DNA of 64,000 bases from Spiroplasma citri (GCF_001886855.1 NZ_CP013197.1:434001-498000), one strand, 5' to 3'; numbered from the stretch's first letter, positions 11,449 to 21,893 are shown. Made by a program: numbers and translations. The notes: a model not told the origin generated them from the letters alone.

Positions 11449-11844
11449 ATGAAATTTATTTCAGAAATAAAATCTACCTTTAAAAGAAGTTATAAAGCAG
11501 TTAAAAAAGAACTTAATACATTTTTAAAAAAACTTGGTTTTAATAAAAATGAAACTACTAAAATATCAACTAAAATTTTTGACCATATTGATGAAACCTT
11601 AGAAACCTATGTGAATAGTGGGATTAATGCTGAAATTGATACTGAAGCATTAGAACCAATATTTAATGTAAGAAATAAAAATATTGAAAATAATAAAGGA
11701 TATAATCAAGAGTATGCTAATGAATATAAGAAAATATTTAATGAGGTTAATAACTTTTTACCAGAAGATAGTAAAAAATTAAAACAAACGAATTCAAAAT
11801 TTATTGTTGAACAAGGTGAGGAAGATGAAACATATAGTCGATAA
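11449..11844 (+). CDS. small Lys-rich protein, LGF(S/N)K family member A
   Basis: 131 residues with no membrane segment and no lipobox. The N-terminal 50 residues (KRSYKAVKKELNTFLKKLGF, then NKNETTKIS) align with the starts of the proteins at 44025 and 44904: a basic amphipathic stretch, then LGF(S/N)K, then a helix ending ET-ETY. The second half is acidic and divergent and ends DETYSR. It has a strong promoter and the conserved leader. Two relatives lie in front of the T4SS genes, so this may be a secreted or island-derived protein, but that is inference. The next gene overlaps its 3' end by 20 bases. Confidence 0.75.
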   Translation: MKFISEIKSTFKRSYKAVKKELNTFLKKLGFNKNETTKISTKIFDHIDETLETYVNSGINAEIDTEALEPIFNVRNKNIENNKGYNQEYANEYKKIFNEVNNFLPEDSKKLKQTNSKFIVEQGEEDETYSR

Positions 11845-12082
11845 TAAAAAAAGATATTGTAGTAATAATAAAAGAAGAATAAAATTAACAAAAAGATTGG
11901 AGTGCAAAGAAATGGGAACGTATATAAACATTATGGGGACATATCGTGAAATCACTTGTGATTGTGGAAAAAAATGCAATAAAATTAATGACTTAGATCC
12001 AGATTGTAAAATATGTGATAGTTGTGAAGAATGTTGTACTTGTAATAAAAAAGAAGAACTTGTGTTACAATCTGAAGAATAA
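11825..12082 (+). CDS. small cysteine-rich protein (9 Cys in its C-terminal half)
   Basis: 85 residues from the ATG at 11825, which has AAGGTGAGG just upstream and overlaps the previous gene; an alternative ATG at 11912 would give 56 residues. The C-terminal half has nine cysteines within about 32 residues, arranged TCDCGKKC, then DCKICDSC, then EECCTC. This could be a metal-binding (zinc or metallothionein-like) knot. MGTY occurs twice in a row (MGTYINIMGTY). I recognise no family. The overlap suggests translational coupling with the Lys-rich gene upstream. Confidence 0.65.
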   Translation: MKHIVDNKKRYCSNNKRRIKLTKRLECKEMGTYINIMGTYREITCDCGKKCNKINDLDPDCKICDSCEECCTCNKKEELVLQSEE

Positions 12083-12111
12083 TTAATTTTTAAGAAAAAC
12101 ATAAAAATTTA

Positions 12112-12138
12112 TTGAATTTTTTTAAGATAACGATATAA
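12112..12138 (+). promoter_or_regulatory. promoter of the rplU operon
   Basis: TTGAAT, a 16-base spacer and a perfect TATAAT at about 12133, directly ahead of the L21 leader. Confidence 0.75.
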
Positions 12139-12144
12139 TTAATT

Positions 12145-12238
12145 ATGGTTGTTTCAGTTTCAACCGCTCTTTGACTTTTAAGTACCTAAAGGATATGCAA
12201 TACTTATCTACTTACAAGGCGAGTCTAAACTGGAGGTG
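12145..12238 (+). ncRNA. L21 leader (ribosomal protein leader)
   Basis: The untranslated leader of rplU contains AACCGCTCTTTGACTTTTA, then GTACCTAAAGGATATGCAAT and GGCGAGTC. These are the conserved pieces of the Firmicutes L21 leader that autoregulates rplU-prp-rpmA. An SD (GGAGGTG) ends the leader. Recognition is by sequence blocks, not folding; a covariance search with the L21 leader family would settle it. Confidence 0.75.
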
Positions 12239-12243
12239 TAAAA

Positions 12244-12732
12244 ATGTTTGCAATAATTAAAACTGGGGGGAAACAACTTCGTGTTTCTCAAGGTGATGAA
12301 ATATTTGTTGAAATGTTAAATGGTAATGAAGGTGAAAAAGTTAATTTCACTGAAATTTTAATGATTGATGGCGAAGTAGGAACTCCTTTTATTAAAGGGG
12401 CATCAGTAACAGGAACAATTTTAAAACAAGGAAAACAAAAGAAAATTGTTGTTTTCCATTATAAACCAAAGAAAACACAACATAAAAAATATGGGCATCG
12501 TCAACCATATACAAAAGTTAAAATTGATCAAATTTTGTTATCAAGTTCTGCTAAAGAAACAACAACAGATGCCAAAACTAAACCTGTGGTAGCAAAAACA
12601 ACAACTGCTGCAAAATCAACTGTAAAACCTGTTGCTGATAAAAAACCAGTAGCGGCAAAGCCAGCAGCTAAAAGTTCATCAACAACATCAGCAAAAAAAC
12701 CAGCATCAAAAACAAAACAAAGTGACAAGTAA
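12244..12732 (+). CDS. rplU: 50S ribosomal protein L21 with Ala/Lys-rich extension
   Basis: 162 residues. The first ~100 are standard L21 (MFAIIKTGGKQLRVSQGD, KKTQHKKYGHRQPYTKVKI), which binds 23S rRNA in the large subunit. The remaining ~60 residues are a low-complexity Lys/Ala/Thr tail (AAKSTVKPV, KKPVAAKPAAKSS) not found in most bacterial L21 proteins. It begins the rplU-prp-rpmA operon under the L21 leader. The start is fixed by GGAGGTG five bases upstream. Confidence 0.95.
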   Translation: MFAIIKTGGKQLRVSQGDEIFVEMLNGNEGEKVNFTEILMIDGEVGTPFIKGASVTGTILKQGKQKKIVVFHYKPKKTQHKKYGHRQPYTKVKIDQILLSSSAKETTTDAKTKPVVAKTTTAAKSTVKPVADKKPVAAKPAAKSSSTTSAKKPASKTKQSDK

Positions 12733-12738
12733 AACATT

Positions 12739-13053
12739 ATGATTAAGATTATAATTACTAAAACTGAACAAAAAATTAAGAAAATTGAAATTACTGGTCA
12801 TGCTAAAGCAGCTGAATATGGTAAAGACCTTGTTTGTGCCGCAATAACAGGAATTGCAACTGGTGGCTTAAATGCAATTGATCAAATTAAATCAAATAGT
12901 TGTCAATTCATTGTTAAGGAAGGATTAATTATTATTACAGTAAAAAATAATAGTGCTGACTTACAAGTTGTGTTACAAACAATTTATTATCAATTTTTAA
13001 CAATTTATCAGCAATATCAAAAATTTATTAGTGTAAAGGAGGTTGAAGAATAA
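12739..13053 (+). CDS. prp: ribosomal-processing cysteine protease Prp
   Basis: 104 residues, YsxB/Prp family. The catalytic pair is H21 (ITGHA) and C33 (DLVCAAIT). Prp cleaves the N-terminal extension from ribosomal protein L27 in Firmicutes and mollicutes. This is supported here by the uncleaved L27 extension in the next gene. Its stop overlaps the rpmA start by one base (TAATG), so the two are coupled. Confidence 0.93.
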   Translation: MIKIIITKTEQKIKKIEITGHAKAAEYGKDLVCAAITGIATGGLNAIDQIKSNSCQFIVKEGLIIITVKNNSADLQVVLQTIYYQFLTIYQQYQKFISVKEVEE

Positions 13054-13346
13054 TGATGAAGTTCGCATTAGGCTTACAGCTATTTGCTTCAAAAAAAGGA
13101 GTAGGATCGACTAAAAATGGTCGTGATTCATATTCAAAACGATTAGGTGCAAAAAAAGCTGATGGCCAAACAATTAGAGCAGGATCAATCATTTATCGTC
13201 AACGTGGAACAAAAGTTCACCCAGGAGCAAATGTTGGGCGTGGTGGTGATGATACCTTATTTGCCTTAATTGATGGAATTGTTAAGTTTGAAAAATTTGG
13301 ACGAAATAAAACAAAAGCATCAGTTTATCAAAAACAAGTTAAATAA
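13053..13346 (+). CDS. rpmA: 50S ribosomal protein L27 (with Prp cleavage site)
   Basis: 97 residues. The N-terminus FALGLQLFA followed by SKKG matches the Prp-processed extension known from Firmicutes; cleavage after FA exposes the SKKG end that reaches the peptidyl transferase centre. The body is normal L27 ([30 protein letters not shown]-like block). Two adjacent ATGs (13053, 13056) are possible; the first overlaps prp and is preferred. A strong terminator follows. Confidence 0.95.
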   Translation: MMKFALGLQLFASKKGVGSTKNGRDSYSKRLGAKKADGQTIRAGSIIYRQRGTKVHPGANVGRGGDDTLFALIDGIVKFEKFGRNKTKASVYQKQVK

Positions 13347-13348
13347 AT

Positions 13349-13394
13349 AAAAAATACTAATTTTTTGAAAAAAAGTAGAATTAGTATTTTTTTA
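13349..13394 (+). terminator. Rho-independent terminator of rplU operon
   Basis: AAATACTAATT and AATTAGTATTT pair across about 16 bases, followed by seven T. Confidence 0.85.
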
Positions 13395-13427
13395 TGGTTA
13401 TAATGTATCTATTAAAAGAGGATTAGA

Positions 13428-13890
13428 ATGATTTGCAATAAAAAAGCTTGAAAAGCTTGACAAGTTTATTATCAATTATTGTTTGCCATTTTAATCGGGT
13501 TTAGTTTTTTATTGTTATTTTACCAATTCAATATATTTATATCATAGGCTCAATTGTGATGATTGTTTATTTCTTATCTTTTATAAAATATCAAAATAAG
13601 ATGATAATAACAAACATTTATCAACAACGAAATCTTTGAAAATTTTATTTTTACCCAGTTATTGTAAAAATTATTAATATAAGCGATGGAAAATGTCATT
13701 CCCAAACAGGGAAGGCATCTCCCTATCAATATTTTTCTTAAATGTGCATCAAGTATTTGCAGGAGTATTTGGTGCACGATGATTTCTGAACACGGTGATA
13801 GTTGTTTCAGAATTAGTTTTCTAAACTATAAAACTATTATTCAATTTTTTAGATACAGAATTAATAATAAGAAAAATTTGATAAAGTAAT
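13428..13890 (+). pseudogene. degenerate small membrane protein
   Basis: From the ATG at 13428 a hydrophobic protein starts (YYQLLFAILIGFSFLLLF) and shifts frame near 13518 into PIQYIYIIGSIVMIVYFLSF. After ISDGKCHSQ-like sequence it breaks again near 13735; a further stretch LNVHQVFAGVFGARWFLNTV stays open to about 13821. No single frame covers it, so I call it a pseudogene of an unidentified two- to three-pass membrane protein. It has no clear link to its neighbours. Confidence 0.55.
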
Positions 13891-13997
13891 GCAACGAGAT
13901 CTTTTTATTAAACAAAAGAAATCTCATTAGTTAAGAAGAATTATTAATAATTTATTAGTAATTGTTTTTTATTTTTAAAAGAAAGGAATTAAAGAAA

Positions 13998-15566
13998 ATG
14001 AAAAAAGAAGCATGTTAGCAAGTTTGGTTTTATTTGTCTCCACATTCGGTGCAGCAATTGGACTTGGTAATGTATGGGGTTCCCCACCTTATTAAAACAA
14101 AATGGAGGTTTAGCCTTTTTTGTTTTATATATTTTGGCAATTATTACTTGTGGGATTCCGTTATTAATTTTGGAATTCAACATTGGTAATATGCGTCGTA
14201 AATCGTTAATTAATATTTTTGATGAAGAAAACCCCAAAGCAAGTAGATTTATCGGTTGGTTTGAATCAGCTTTTATGTTTATTGTCGCTAACTACTATAC
14301 TGTATTAATTGGTTATGTTTTAATTTCATTAATACTAAATTTTACATCGTCAATTAATACACCGTTATGGTTTGATAATAATATTTTAAATCCTGGTGGA
14401 ATTGGTGTGACCGGTAATGCTAATTTTCAATGATTAGCATACTTAGCCTTTATTGCGATTGTTATTATTGTTGGGACAATTGTGATGTTTCAAGCAAAAG
14501 GGATTGAAAAAGCGAATGTTATTTTTATTCCAGTCTTATTTGTTATTTTATTAGTTTTAGCAATTTATGTTTTAACAATTCCAGGAGCATTACAAGAACT
14601 GGGAACAGTTTTAATGCCAACGGAAAAAACTTTAAGTTCCTTTGGCAACTTGCAAGTATGAAGTGATGCCTTTGGATTAGGTGTGTTTACTGTTTGCGTC
14701 GGATCAGGATTTATGATGTTATTTGCTGGTGCAGCGCCAAAAACACAGGATAATACGAATAAAGCATATATTTTATCATTTGGAGTTTTAGCAACTTCGC
14801 TTTTAACATTAATTATGTTTTTTGGTTCAGCAGGAATTTTAGTTCATGAACAAAATTCGGGATTAATTACGATTGATGATTATACCAACGCAATTGATGA
14901 AGCTTTTCCAAAGGATGGAGGTGCTAGTTTTATTTTTAATGTCTTTCCACAAACTTTTAATGTTATTAATAAACAAACCTTTGTTGGTTTTGGAAATTTT
15001 TTAGGAATTTTATTTTTACAGCACTATTATTTGCTGGATTAAGTAGTATTATTGCAATGATTGAAGTTGTTATAAATGGAATTTTTTCAAATTACAAGGT
15101 AAAGGAAAAGTATGTTATTATTATTTTAATGATATTAATGGCAACAATTGGTTTAGTATTGATGTTTAAAGATACTAATCAATTACTTTACTCATTCCAA
15201 GCTTTAGCTGGTAGTGTTAACATGCTGGTGATGGCTTTAGTTGAAATTATTTTATTTGTTCATATTTACAAAAAGTTACCAATAATGATTGCATATAATA
15301 ATGCACACTCATGAATTAAAATTGGTAAAACATATAAATTTGCTATTTCGTATTTAACACCATTATTATTAGCAGTTAATATTACCTTTATGTTTTATGC
15401 CTTTATTAGTTCGGGGCTATCAAAATCTTGATGATTATCAGTATTAGCAGTCTTATTAGGAATTATTATTCCTTTAGGATGTAGTGTTTTGTCGGTTACT
15501 GTTTTAAAAAAATATCAAATTAAACCACTACCAATTGGAATATGACAAGAAGGATTGGAGAACTAA
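13998..15566 (+). pseudogene. SNF/NSS-family sodium-dependent transporter, frameshifted
   Basis: About 520 residues of a neurotransmitter:sodium symporter-family protein (bacterial amino-acid importers of the LeuT fold). The signature AAIGLGNVW-GFPTLLKQNGG is split by a shift near 14080 (usually GNVWRFP). An earlier shift lies in the A6 run at 14001 between MKK and RSMLAS, and a third near 15018 joins FLGILF to TALLFAGLSSIIAMIEV. Otherwise all membrane segments are recognisable, to the C-terminus IWQEGLEN. The ribosome site GAAAGGAAT precedes 13998. Three shifts suggest an inactive gene unless they are sequence errors. Confidence 0.8.
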
Positions 15567-15569
15567 GCA

Positions 15570-15782
15570 ATGGCAACTTGATTAATTATTACATTGACTA
15601 TTATTGTGTTATTTCTTGTTTTATTTGGAGGATTTATCTTTTTTATGTATAAAGATTGAAACAATAATATTAAAAGTGCAGAAGAAACAAAACTAAAAAA
15701 AGTAAAAATAAAAGTTAATCATAACTTTTATTTTTACTTTAGAATAATATTGTTTGGAGAAACAAAAAATAGTTGCAATTAA
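15570..15782 (+). CDS. small single-pass protein, MetS-like transporter subunit
   Basis: 70 residues. One membrane segment at residues 3-27 (TWLIITLTIIVLFLVLFGG) is followed by a short charged tail. Bacterial NSS transporters are often followed by a tiny one-pass subunit (MetS with MetP in Corynebacterium), and the position three bases after the symporter gene fits that. Sequence alone cannot prove it. The last 25 codons lie on a perfect hairpin (15699-15742) that looks like the operon terminator, so the natural stop in relatives may be earlier. Confidence 0.5.
15699..15742 (+). terminator. hairpin terminator inside the end of the small subunit gene
   Basis: AAAGTAAAAATAAAAGTT and AACTTTTATTTTTACTTT pair perfectly around an AATCAT loop. 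Confidence 0.7.
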
Positions 15783-15800
15783 TTGAAAAAGAATTATAAT
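15773..15800 (+). promoter_or_regulatory. promoter of the valS T-box
   Basis: TTGCAA, 16-base spacer, then TATAAT at about 15795. Confidence 0.7.
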
Positions 15801-15811
15801 AAAACCATAAA

Positions 15812-16020
15812 TATTAGAGGAGTAATTAAAAGGATAGTTCAGAGAGTTAATTGTGGTGGTGTGAAATTAATCTATTGTTTTAATGAAGGTTGCTAAATAT
15901 TTTAACTTGATATTTTAATTAAGGTAATAAGTGATACTTATTAAAAAAAGGATGGTACCGTAATTATTAGATAATAATTGCTCCTATTATTTTATTTAAA
16001 TAATAGGAGTTTTTATTTAG
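15812..16020 (+). ncRNA. T-box leader (tRNA-sensing attenuator) of valS
   Basis: The stem I blocks CAGAGAG and GGTGGTGTGA are present, followed by the T-box core AAAGGATGGTACCGTAAT (15945-15962), whose TGGT can pair with a tRNA ACCA end. A terminator hairpin CTCCTATTATT / AATAATAGGAG plus T run lies at 15981-16017. Uncharged tRNA should stabilise the antiterminator and allow valS transcription. A Val codon GTT occurs in GAAGGTTGCTA near 15890 and might be the specifier, but I cannot prove this without folding. Confidence 0.85.
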
Positions 16021-16033
16021 AAAGGAAACAAAA

Positions 16034-18700
16034 ATGAGAAAAGAATTAACAAAGAAATATGATCATATCTTGGTCGAAACAGGAAAATATCAATTTTGGA
16101 AGAAAAAAGGTTATTTTACCGCGGATGTTAAAAGTAAACAACCAAGTTTTAGTATTGTTATTCCACCCCCAAATGTGACAGGGAAATTGCATTTAGGTCA
16201 TGCATGAGATACAACATTGCAAGACTTGATTATTCGTTATAAAAAATTACTAGGATTTGATACTTTATATTTACCAGGAATGGATCATGCGGGAATTGCT
16301 ACCCAGGCAAAAGTAGAAGAACGTTTATGTGTAACAAAAAATATTTTACGACATGATTTAGGGCGAGAAAAGTTTATTGAACAAGTTTGAGCATGAAAGG
16401 AAGAGTATGCTGAAATTATTCGTGAGCAATGAGCTAAATTAGGTTTAGCATTAGATTATTCACGCGAACAATTTACGTTAAATAATAATTTATCAGCGGC
16501 AGTGCAAAAAGTTTTTATTGATTTATACCAAAAAGGATTAATTTATCGTGGTAAACGAATTATTTCATGAGATCCCGTGCAAAAAACCGCTTTATCAAAT
16601 ATTGAAGTTATTTATCAAGAACAACAAGGCAAAATGTATTACTTTAAATATTTTTTAGAGAATAGCACAAGTGAGTTTTTGACCATTGCAACAACGCGTC
16701 CAGAAACAATGTTTGCTGATCAATGTGTTGTTGTTAATCCAAATGATAATCGTTACCGCAAATATTGAAATAAAAAGGTAGTAAATCCCGCAAACGGTGA
16801 ATTACTTCCTATTATTTGTGATGATTATGTTGAACAAGATTTTGAAACGGGAGCAATGAAATGTACACCAGCACATGATGCTAATGATTTTGAAATTGCT
16901 TTGCGTCATCATTTAGCGATGCCAATTTGTATGAACTTAGATGGAACAATGAACGAATTAGCTGGGAAATATCATAACCAAGATCGTTTTACTGCTCGTC
17001 AAAATTTAGTGCATGATTTAAATCAACAAAAGTTAATTGTTGAAATTAAAGTTCATTCTCACCAAGTTGGTTTTTCAGAACGAAGTGGTGCTATTGTTGA
17101 ACCATATTTGTCAGACCAATGATTCGTTAAAATGGAATATTTTGCTGAAAAAATTATTAAATTTCAATCATCAACAAATAAAATTCAATTTTATCCACCT
17201 CGCTTTAATATAACATTAATTAATTGAATGAAAAATGTTCAAGATTGATGTATTTCACGGCAACTATGATGGGGACATCAAATTCCAGCATGATATTATA
17301 AAGATGATTCAACAAAAATTCATGTCGGTTTAACTCCACCAGATAATAGTAAAAATTGAATTCAAGATGCAGATGTTTTAGATACTTGATTTTCATCAGC
17401 ATTATGGCCAATGACAAGTTTAGGGTGAAATTGAGATAAAAAATTATTTCAACACTATTTTCCAACTAATGTTTTGGTAACTGGTTATGATATTATTTTC
17501 TTTTGAGTTTCAAGAATGATGTTTGAATCATTAGAATTTACGAAGGAAAAACCATTTAATGATGTTTTAATTCATGGTTTAATTCGGGATGAAGAAGGAC
17601 GAAAAATGAGTAAGTCATTAGGGAATGGGGTTGACCCGATGGATGTTATTAAAGAATATGGTGCAGATACATTACGTTATTTTTTAGTTACAAATAGTGC
17701 CCCAGGACAAGATTTACGTTTTTCGTTAGAAAAAGTTAATAGTGCTTGAAATTTTATTAATAAGTTATGAAATGCTGCTCGTTATGTTGAAATGAATTTA
17801 ACAAATAATTTTAAACCATTGGTTAATTTTGAAATAGAAATTAAAAACTTATTATTAAACCATCAAGAAAATGCTATTGACCAATGAATTTTATCAGAAT
17901 TAGCAAAAACAATTACTAAAGTACAAACTAATATGGAAAAATATGAATTTGTTTTAGTTGGAAAAGATTTGTATGATTTTGTATGAAATAAGCTTTGCTC
18001 ATGATATATTGAATTAACAAAAGTTAATTTGCAAAGTAATAATGCAACAATTAAAATGGTATCAACTCAAACATTGTTTTATGTTTTAAAACAAATTTTA
18101 ATTATGTTACATCCATTTATTCCATTTGTAACGGAAGAAATTTATCAAAAATTAAATTTAAAAGAATCAATTATGTTAGAAGTTTATCCAAAAATTAATT
18201 TTAATTATAATGTTGATTATTTAAATTTAGTAACAGAAATTGTTGCTGCAATCCGCGAATTGCGAAGCAATTATCAAATTAAAAAAGAACATATTATTGA
18301 AATTTGATTTGATCAAGCAAGTAGTAAGAATAACATTACTACAAATGTTATTTCATTAATTAATGAATTTATTTTAAAAATGGTTAATAGTAAAGTTATG
18401 GGTGTGCTTCACCAAAAAGATCAAAACCAAAAATATGTAACAATTCCATTAACGAATGTTATTTTAGAAGTTGGATTGAATGATATTGTTGATGAAACAA
18501 TTGAGCACCAAAAAATCAATGCGGAATTAACTCGCCTAGAACAAGAGCTAAAACGAAGCAAAAACATTTTAAATAATCCAAATTTTTTAGCAAAGGCAAA
18601 TGCTGAAAAGATTAAACTTGAAGAAGAAAAATATGCCCAATATTTAGAACAATATCAACAATTAAAAGGAAAAATAACAAATGACAATTCCAACAATTAA
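16034..18700 (+). CDS. valS: valyl-tRNA synthetase
   Basis: 888 residues of a class I synthetase charging tRNA-Val. The HIGH-type motif [15 protein letters not shown] lies near residue 50 and the KMSKS motif [16 protein letters not shown] near residue 524. Between them is the CP1 editing domain, with [17 protein letters not shown]. The C-terminal coiled-coil arm (residues ~815-885, [20 protein letters not shown]) is typical of ValRS. The frame is intact through many TGA-Trp codons. Controlled by the T-box leader. The end overlaps the trmFO remnant by 20 bases. Confidence 0.96.
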
Positions 18701-20016
18701 CATTATTGGTGCTGGATTAGCGGGGGCCGATGCAGCTTATCAATTAGCGCGGAGACGTTTTAAGGTTAACTTGTATGAAACTAAACGGTTAATAAAAAAT
18801 CCAGTACAAAAACAAAATTCATTTGCGGAATTGGTTTGTTCAAATTCGTTACGTAGTGAAAGTTTAACGAATGGTGTTGGGTTATTAAAACAATAAATGT
18901 TAGCATTTGATTCATTAATTATTAAAGCAGCGTATGCAAGTCGTGTTCCAGATGGTGGAGCATTAGCAGTTGATCGTCATCAGTTTTCAGAATATATTAC
19001 AAAGTGATTAACAAATAATTCAAATGTAACTTTAATTGACCAAGATGTAACAACTATTGATGATAAGGCAATTACATTGATTGCTTCTGGACCATTAACA
19101 ACATCAAAATTTCAAACTACCATTCAAGCATTATTGGGTCAAGAATATTTTTATTTTTATGATGCAGCAGCGCCAATTATTACAAAAGATAGTATTGATT
19201 TTACTAAAGTATATTATAAATCACGTTATGATCAAGGCGATAGCAAAGATTATATTAATTGTCCAATGAGTAAAGATGAATTTGAATTATGAGTTCAAGC
19301 ATTAATTACAGCAGAAACAGTGACCTTACATGGATTTTAAAAAGAAATTTATTTTGAAGGGTGTATGCCAATTGAAATAATGGCAAAACGGGGTATTAAG
19401 TCATTATTGTTTGGACCATTAAAGCCAGTTGGCTTAGAAACCTCAAGTGGTAAACGCCCATATGCTGTGGTGCAATTACGTCAAGATGATGCAATTGATA
19501 CTTTATATAATTTAGTTGGTTTTCAAACTAATCTAAAGTTTCCTGAACAACAACCGCCTTATTAGAATGATTCCAGGCTTAGCAAATGTTCAAATTGTTC
19601 GATATGGTGTTATTCATAAGAATAATTTTATTAATTCGCCAATTTTATTAAATCAATTTTTACAAGTAAAAAAACATCATAATATCTTTTTTGCTGGTCA
19701 AATTATGGATGTTGAGGGATATGTTGAATCAGCGGCCACAGGAATTATTAGTGCATTAAATATTACAAGATTTTTAAATAAGAAATCAATGTTAACATTT
19801 CCACCTGAAACAATGATGGGAGCATTAGTGAATTATATTGTTAATGCTTCAAAAACTAATTTTCAACCGATGAAAGCAAATTTTGGAATTATCCCTGCCT
19901 TTGAACAACATTTTAAAAGCAAAAATGAAAAATATTTAGCATATAGTGATCGTACATTAACAATATTAAAACATTTTATTGTAAACAATAATTTAAATGT
20001 GGAAAGTATCTTTTAA
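18681..20016 (+). pseudogene. trmFO: tRNA m5U54 methyltransferase TrmFO, inactivated
   Basis: The reading clearly matches TrmFO, the folate/FAD enzyme that makes ribothymidine 54 in t[68 protein letters not shown], then MIPGLANVQIVRYGVIHKN. It is broken three times: TAA at 18894-18896 (after GVGLLKQ), TAA at 19338-19340 (HGF[12 protein letters not shown]) and a frame change at about 19555 before RMIPGL. Both stops stand where a Glu codon would fit. Two nonsense changes plus a shift make true gene loss more likely than sequence error. Confidence 0.9.
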
Positions 20017-20076
20017 TAATTTTAAAAAAGCATAAAATATAAGTAGAATAATGCAAACAGAAAAGAGGCGCTAAAA

Positions 20077-21495
20077 ATGAATTTGGAATTAAATGCATTA
20101 ATTAATGGTGAATTAATCAATAATGGGGATTGATTAGAAATAATTTCACCAATTAATAATAAGCCATATGGTCGTGTTCCAGCTCTAAAAGAAAAAGAAA
20201 TAAATGAAGCTTTTAAGGGGGTTCGACATTCACAAAAAGCATGAGCAAAATTAACTTTATTTGAACGAATTAGTTATTTGCAAAAATGAGCAAAATTATT
20301 AGAAAGTCATAAAACAGAACTTGCGAAAATTATGGCCCATGAAGTTGGAAAAAGTTTAAAAGATGGTCAAATTGAAGTTGAACGTAGTATTGAATATATT
20401 GATTATACGATTGAAGAAGCAAAACGAGTTTTTCCAGAAACATTAACTGGTGATGGTTGAAATGTTAAAAATAAAATAGGTATTTTTTCTCGTGTTCCTA
20501 AAGGTGTTGTTTTAGCAATTTCACCATTTAATTATCCTGTCAATTTAAGTATTGCAAAAATTGCACCAAGCTTAGTTGTTGGTAATACTGTTGTTTTTAA
20601 GCCAGCAACAAATGGTAGTTTAACCGGATTATATATGGCAAAGTTAGCTTTTGAAGTTGGTTTTCCAAAAGGTGTTTTTAATGTTGTAACTGGTCGTGGA
20701 CGTGATATTGGAGATTTATTAGTTTTAAATCCTGAAATTAATGTTATTTCATTTACTGGGTCAGTTGCCGTTGGGAATCATATTCGCAAATTAGGGCATG
20801 GAAAAGACTTAGTATTAGAATTAGGGGGAAAAGATCCAGTTTTAGTATTAAAAGATGCTGATTTAGCAAAAGCGGTAAAAGAAATTGTTGCTGGTGCTTA
20901 TGCTTATTCTGGGCAACGTTGTACAGCAATTAAGCGAGTATTAGTAGATGAAACAATTGCTGCTGAATTAGTACAATTATTAAAAATAGAAGTTGGCAAG
21001 TTAGAAGTAGGTTCGCCATTAGATAATAAAGCAATTATTCCAGTTATTGATTTAAAAGCTGCAGATTTTGTGCAAGGTTTAATTGATGATGCTTTAGCAA
21101 AAAAAGCAACATTAGTACTTGGTAATCAACGAAAAGATAATTTACTTAGTGCAACTTTAATTGACCATGTTACGCCAGAAATGCGATTAGCATGAGAAGA
21201 ACCATTTGGCCCAGTCTTACCAATTATTCGTTGCAAAAATGTTGAAGAAATGATTACTTTAGCAAATAAATCAAACTTTAAATTGCAGGCATGTATTTTT
21301 ACAAAAGATATTAATGCAGCATTTAATATTGCTAATGAATTAGAAACAGGAACGGTTAACATTAATGGCCGTACTCAACGGGGGCCTGATTCATTCCCAT
21401 TTTTAGGAATTCATGATTCTGGACAGGGAGTGCAAGGGATTCGTGAAACAATTAATTCAGTTACTCGTTTTAAAGGATTAGTAATTAATTATTAA
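20077..21495 (+). CDS. gapN: non-phosphorylating NADP-dependent glyceraldehyde-3-phosphate dehydrogenase
   Basis: 472 residues, aldehyde dehydrogenase superfamily, GapN type. It oxidises glyceraldehyde-3-phosphate directly to 3-phosphoglycerate and makes NADPH, which matters in a cell lacking a full pentose phosphate route. The catalytic Cys is C282 (SGQRCTAIKR) and the general base E248 (LELGGKDP). The cofactor loop FTGSVAVGN and the SPFNYPVNLS block match GapN. An AAGAGGCG site precedes the ATG. The gene is intact. Confidence 0.9.
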
Positions 21496-21512
21496 AACTA
21501 ATCTTTTTTTAG
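21477..21512 (+). terminator. terminator of gapN
   Basis: GATTAGT in the last codons pairs with ACTAATC downstream, followed by seven T. Confidence 0.6.
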
Positions 21513-21554
21513 TTTTATGATATATTATACTTATAAGTAGGTAAAAGTAAAAAA

Positions 21555-21893
21555 ATGGAAAATAAAGTGGAACAAATGTCTTTACGTGAAGAAAAAATTG
21601 AACAAACTTTGAATGAACTAATGTCAATAATTCAAGCAATTAATTTAGATATTAGTGAATTACAAGAACGAGCAAGTTTAAAAACGAATGCTGTTCTTGA
21701 TTATTATGATACTATTGCTGAGCAAATTGCTAATATTGCAAAGGAAATCAATGATTTAAAATATAAGTTTGATATTACGGAAATTTCACTATATTTAATT
21801 TTTTTAGATTTAAAATTATCGTTTAATATTTTAAAAAATAAGTTAGAAGTAACAAAATATTTAATCCAACTTTTTTTCAAAGACAGTAATTAA
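21555..21893 (+). CDS. hypothetical coiled-coil protein
   Basis: 112 residues, mostly helical, with heptad-like hydrophobic spacing (EEKIEQTLNELMSIIQAIN, ISELQERASLK, IANIAKEINDLKYKF). The C-terminal third is hydrophobic/Leu-rich (SLYLIFLDLKLSFNILKNK). No family recognised. A hairpin right after the stop marks it as a single gene. It starts with ATG after a weak AAGTAGGTAAAAG. Confidence 0.6.
   Translation: MENKVEQMSLREEKIEQTLNELMSIIQAINLDISELQERASLKTNAVLDYYDTIAEQIANIAKEINDLKYKFDITEISLYLIFLDLKLSFNILKNKLEVTKYLIQLFFKDSN

Noticed and set aside
11706-12102. Minus-strand frames opposite the 11449 and Cys-rich genes
   Set aside because: Low-complexity antisense of Lys/Cys-rich coding sequence; no ribosome site.
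15570-15782. Independent transcription of the MetS-like gene
   Set aside because: No promoter between it and the symporter; treated as the operon's last gene.
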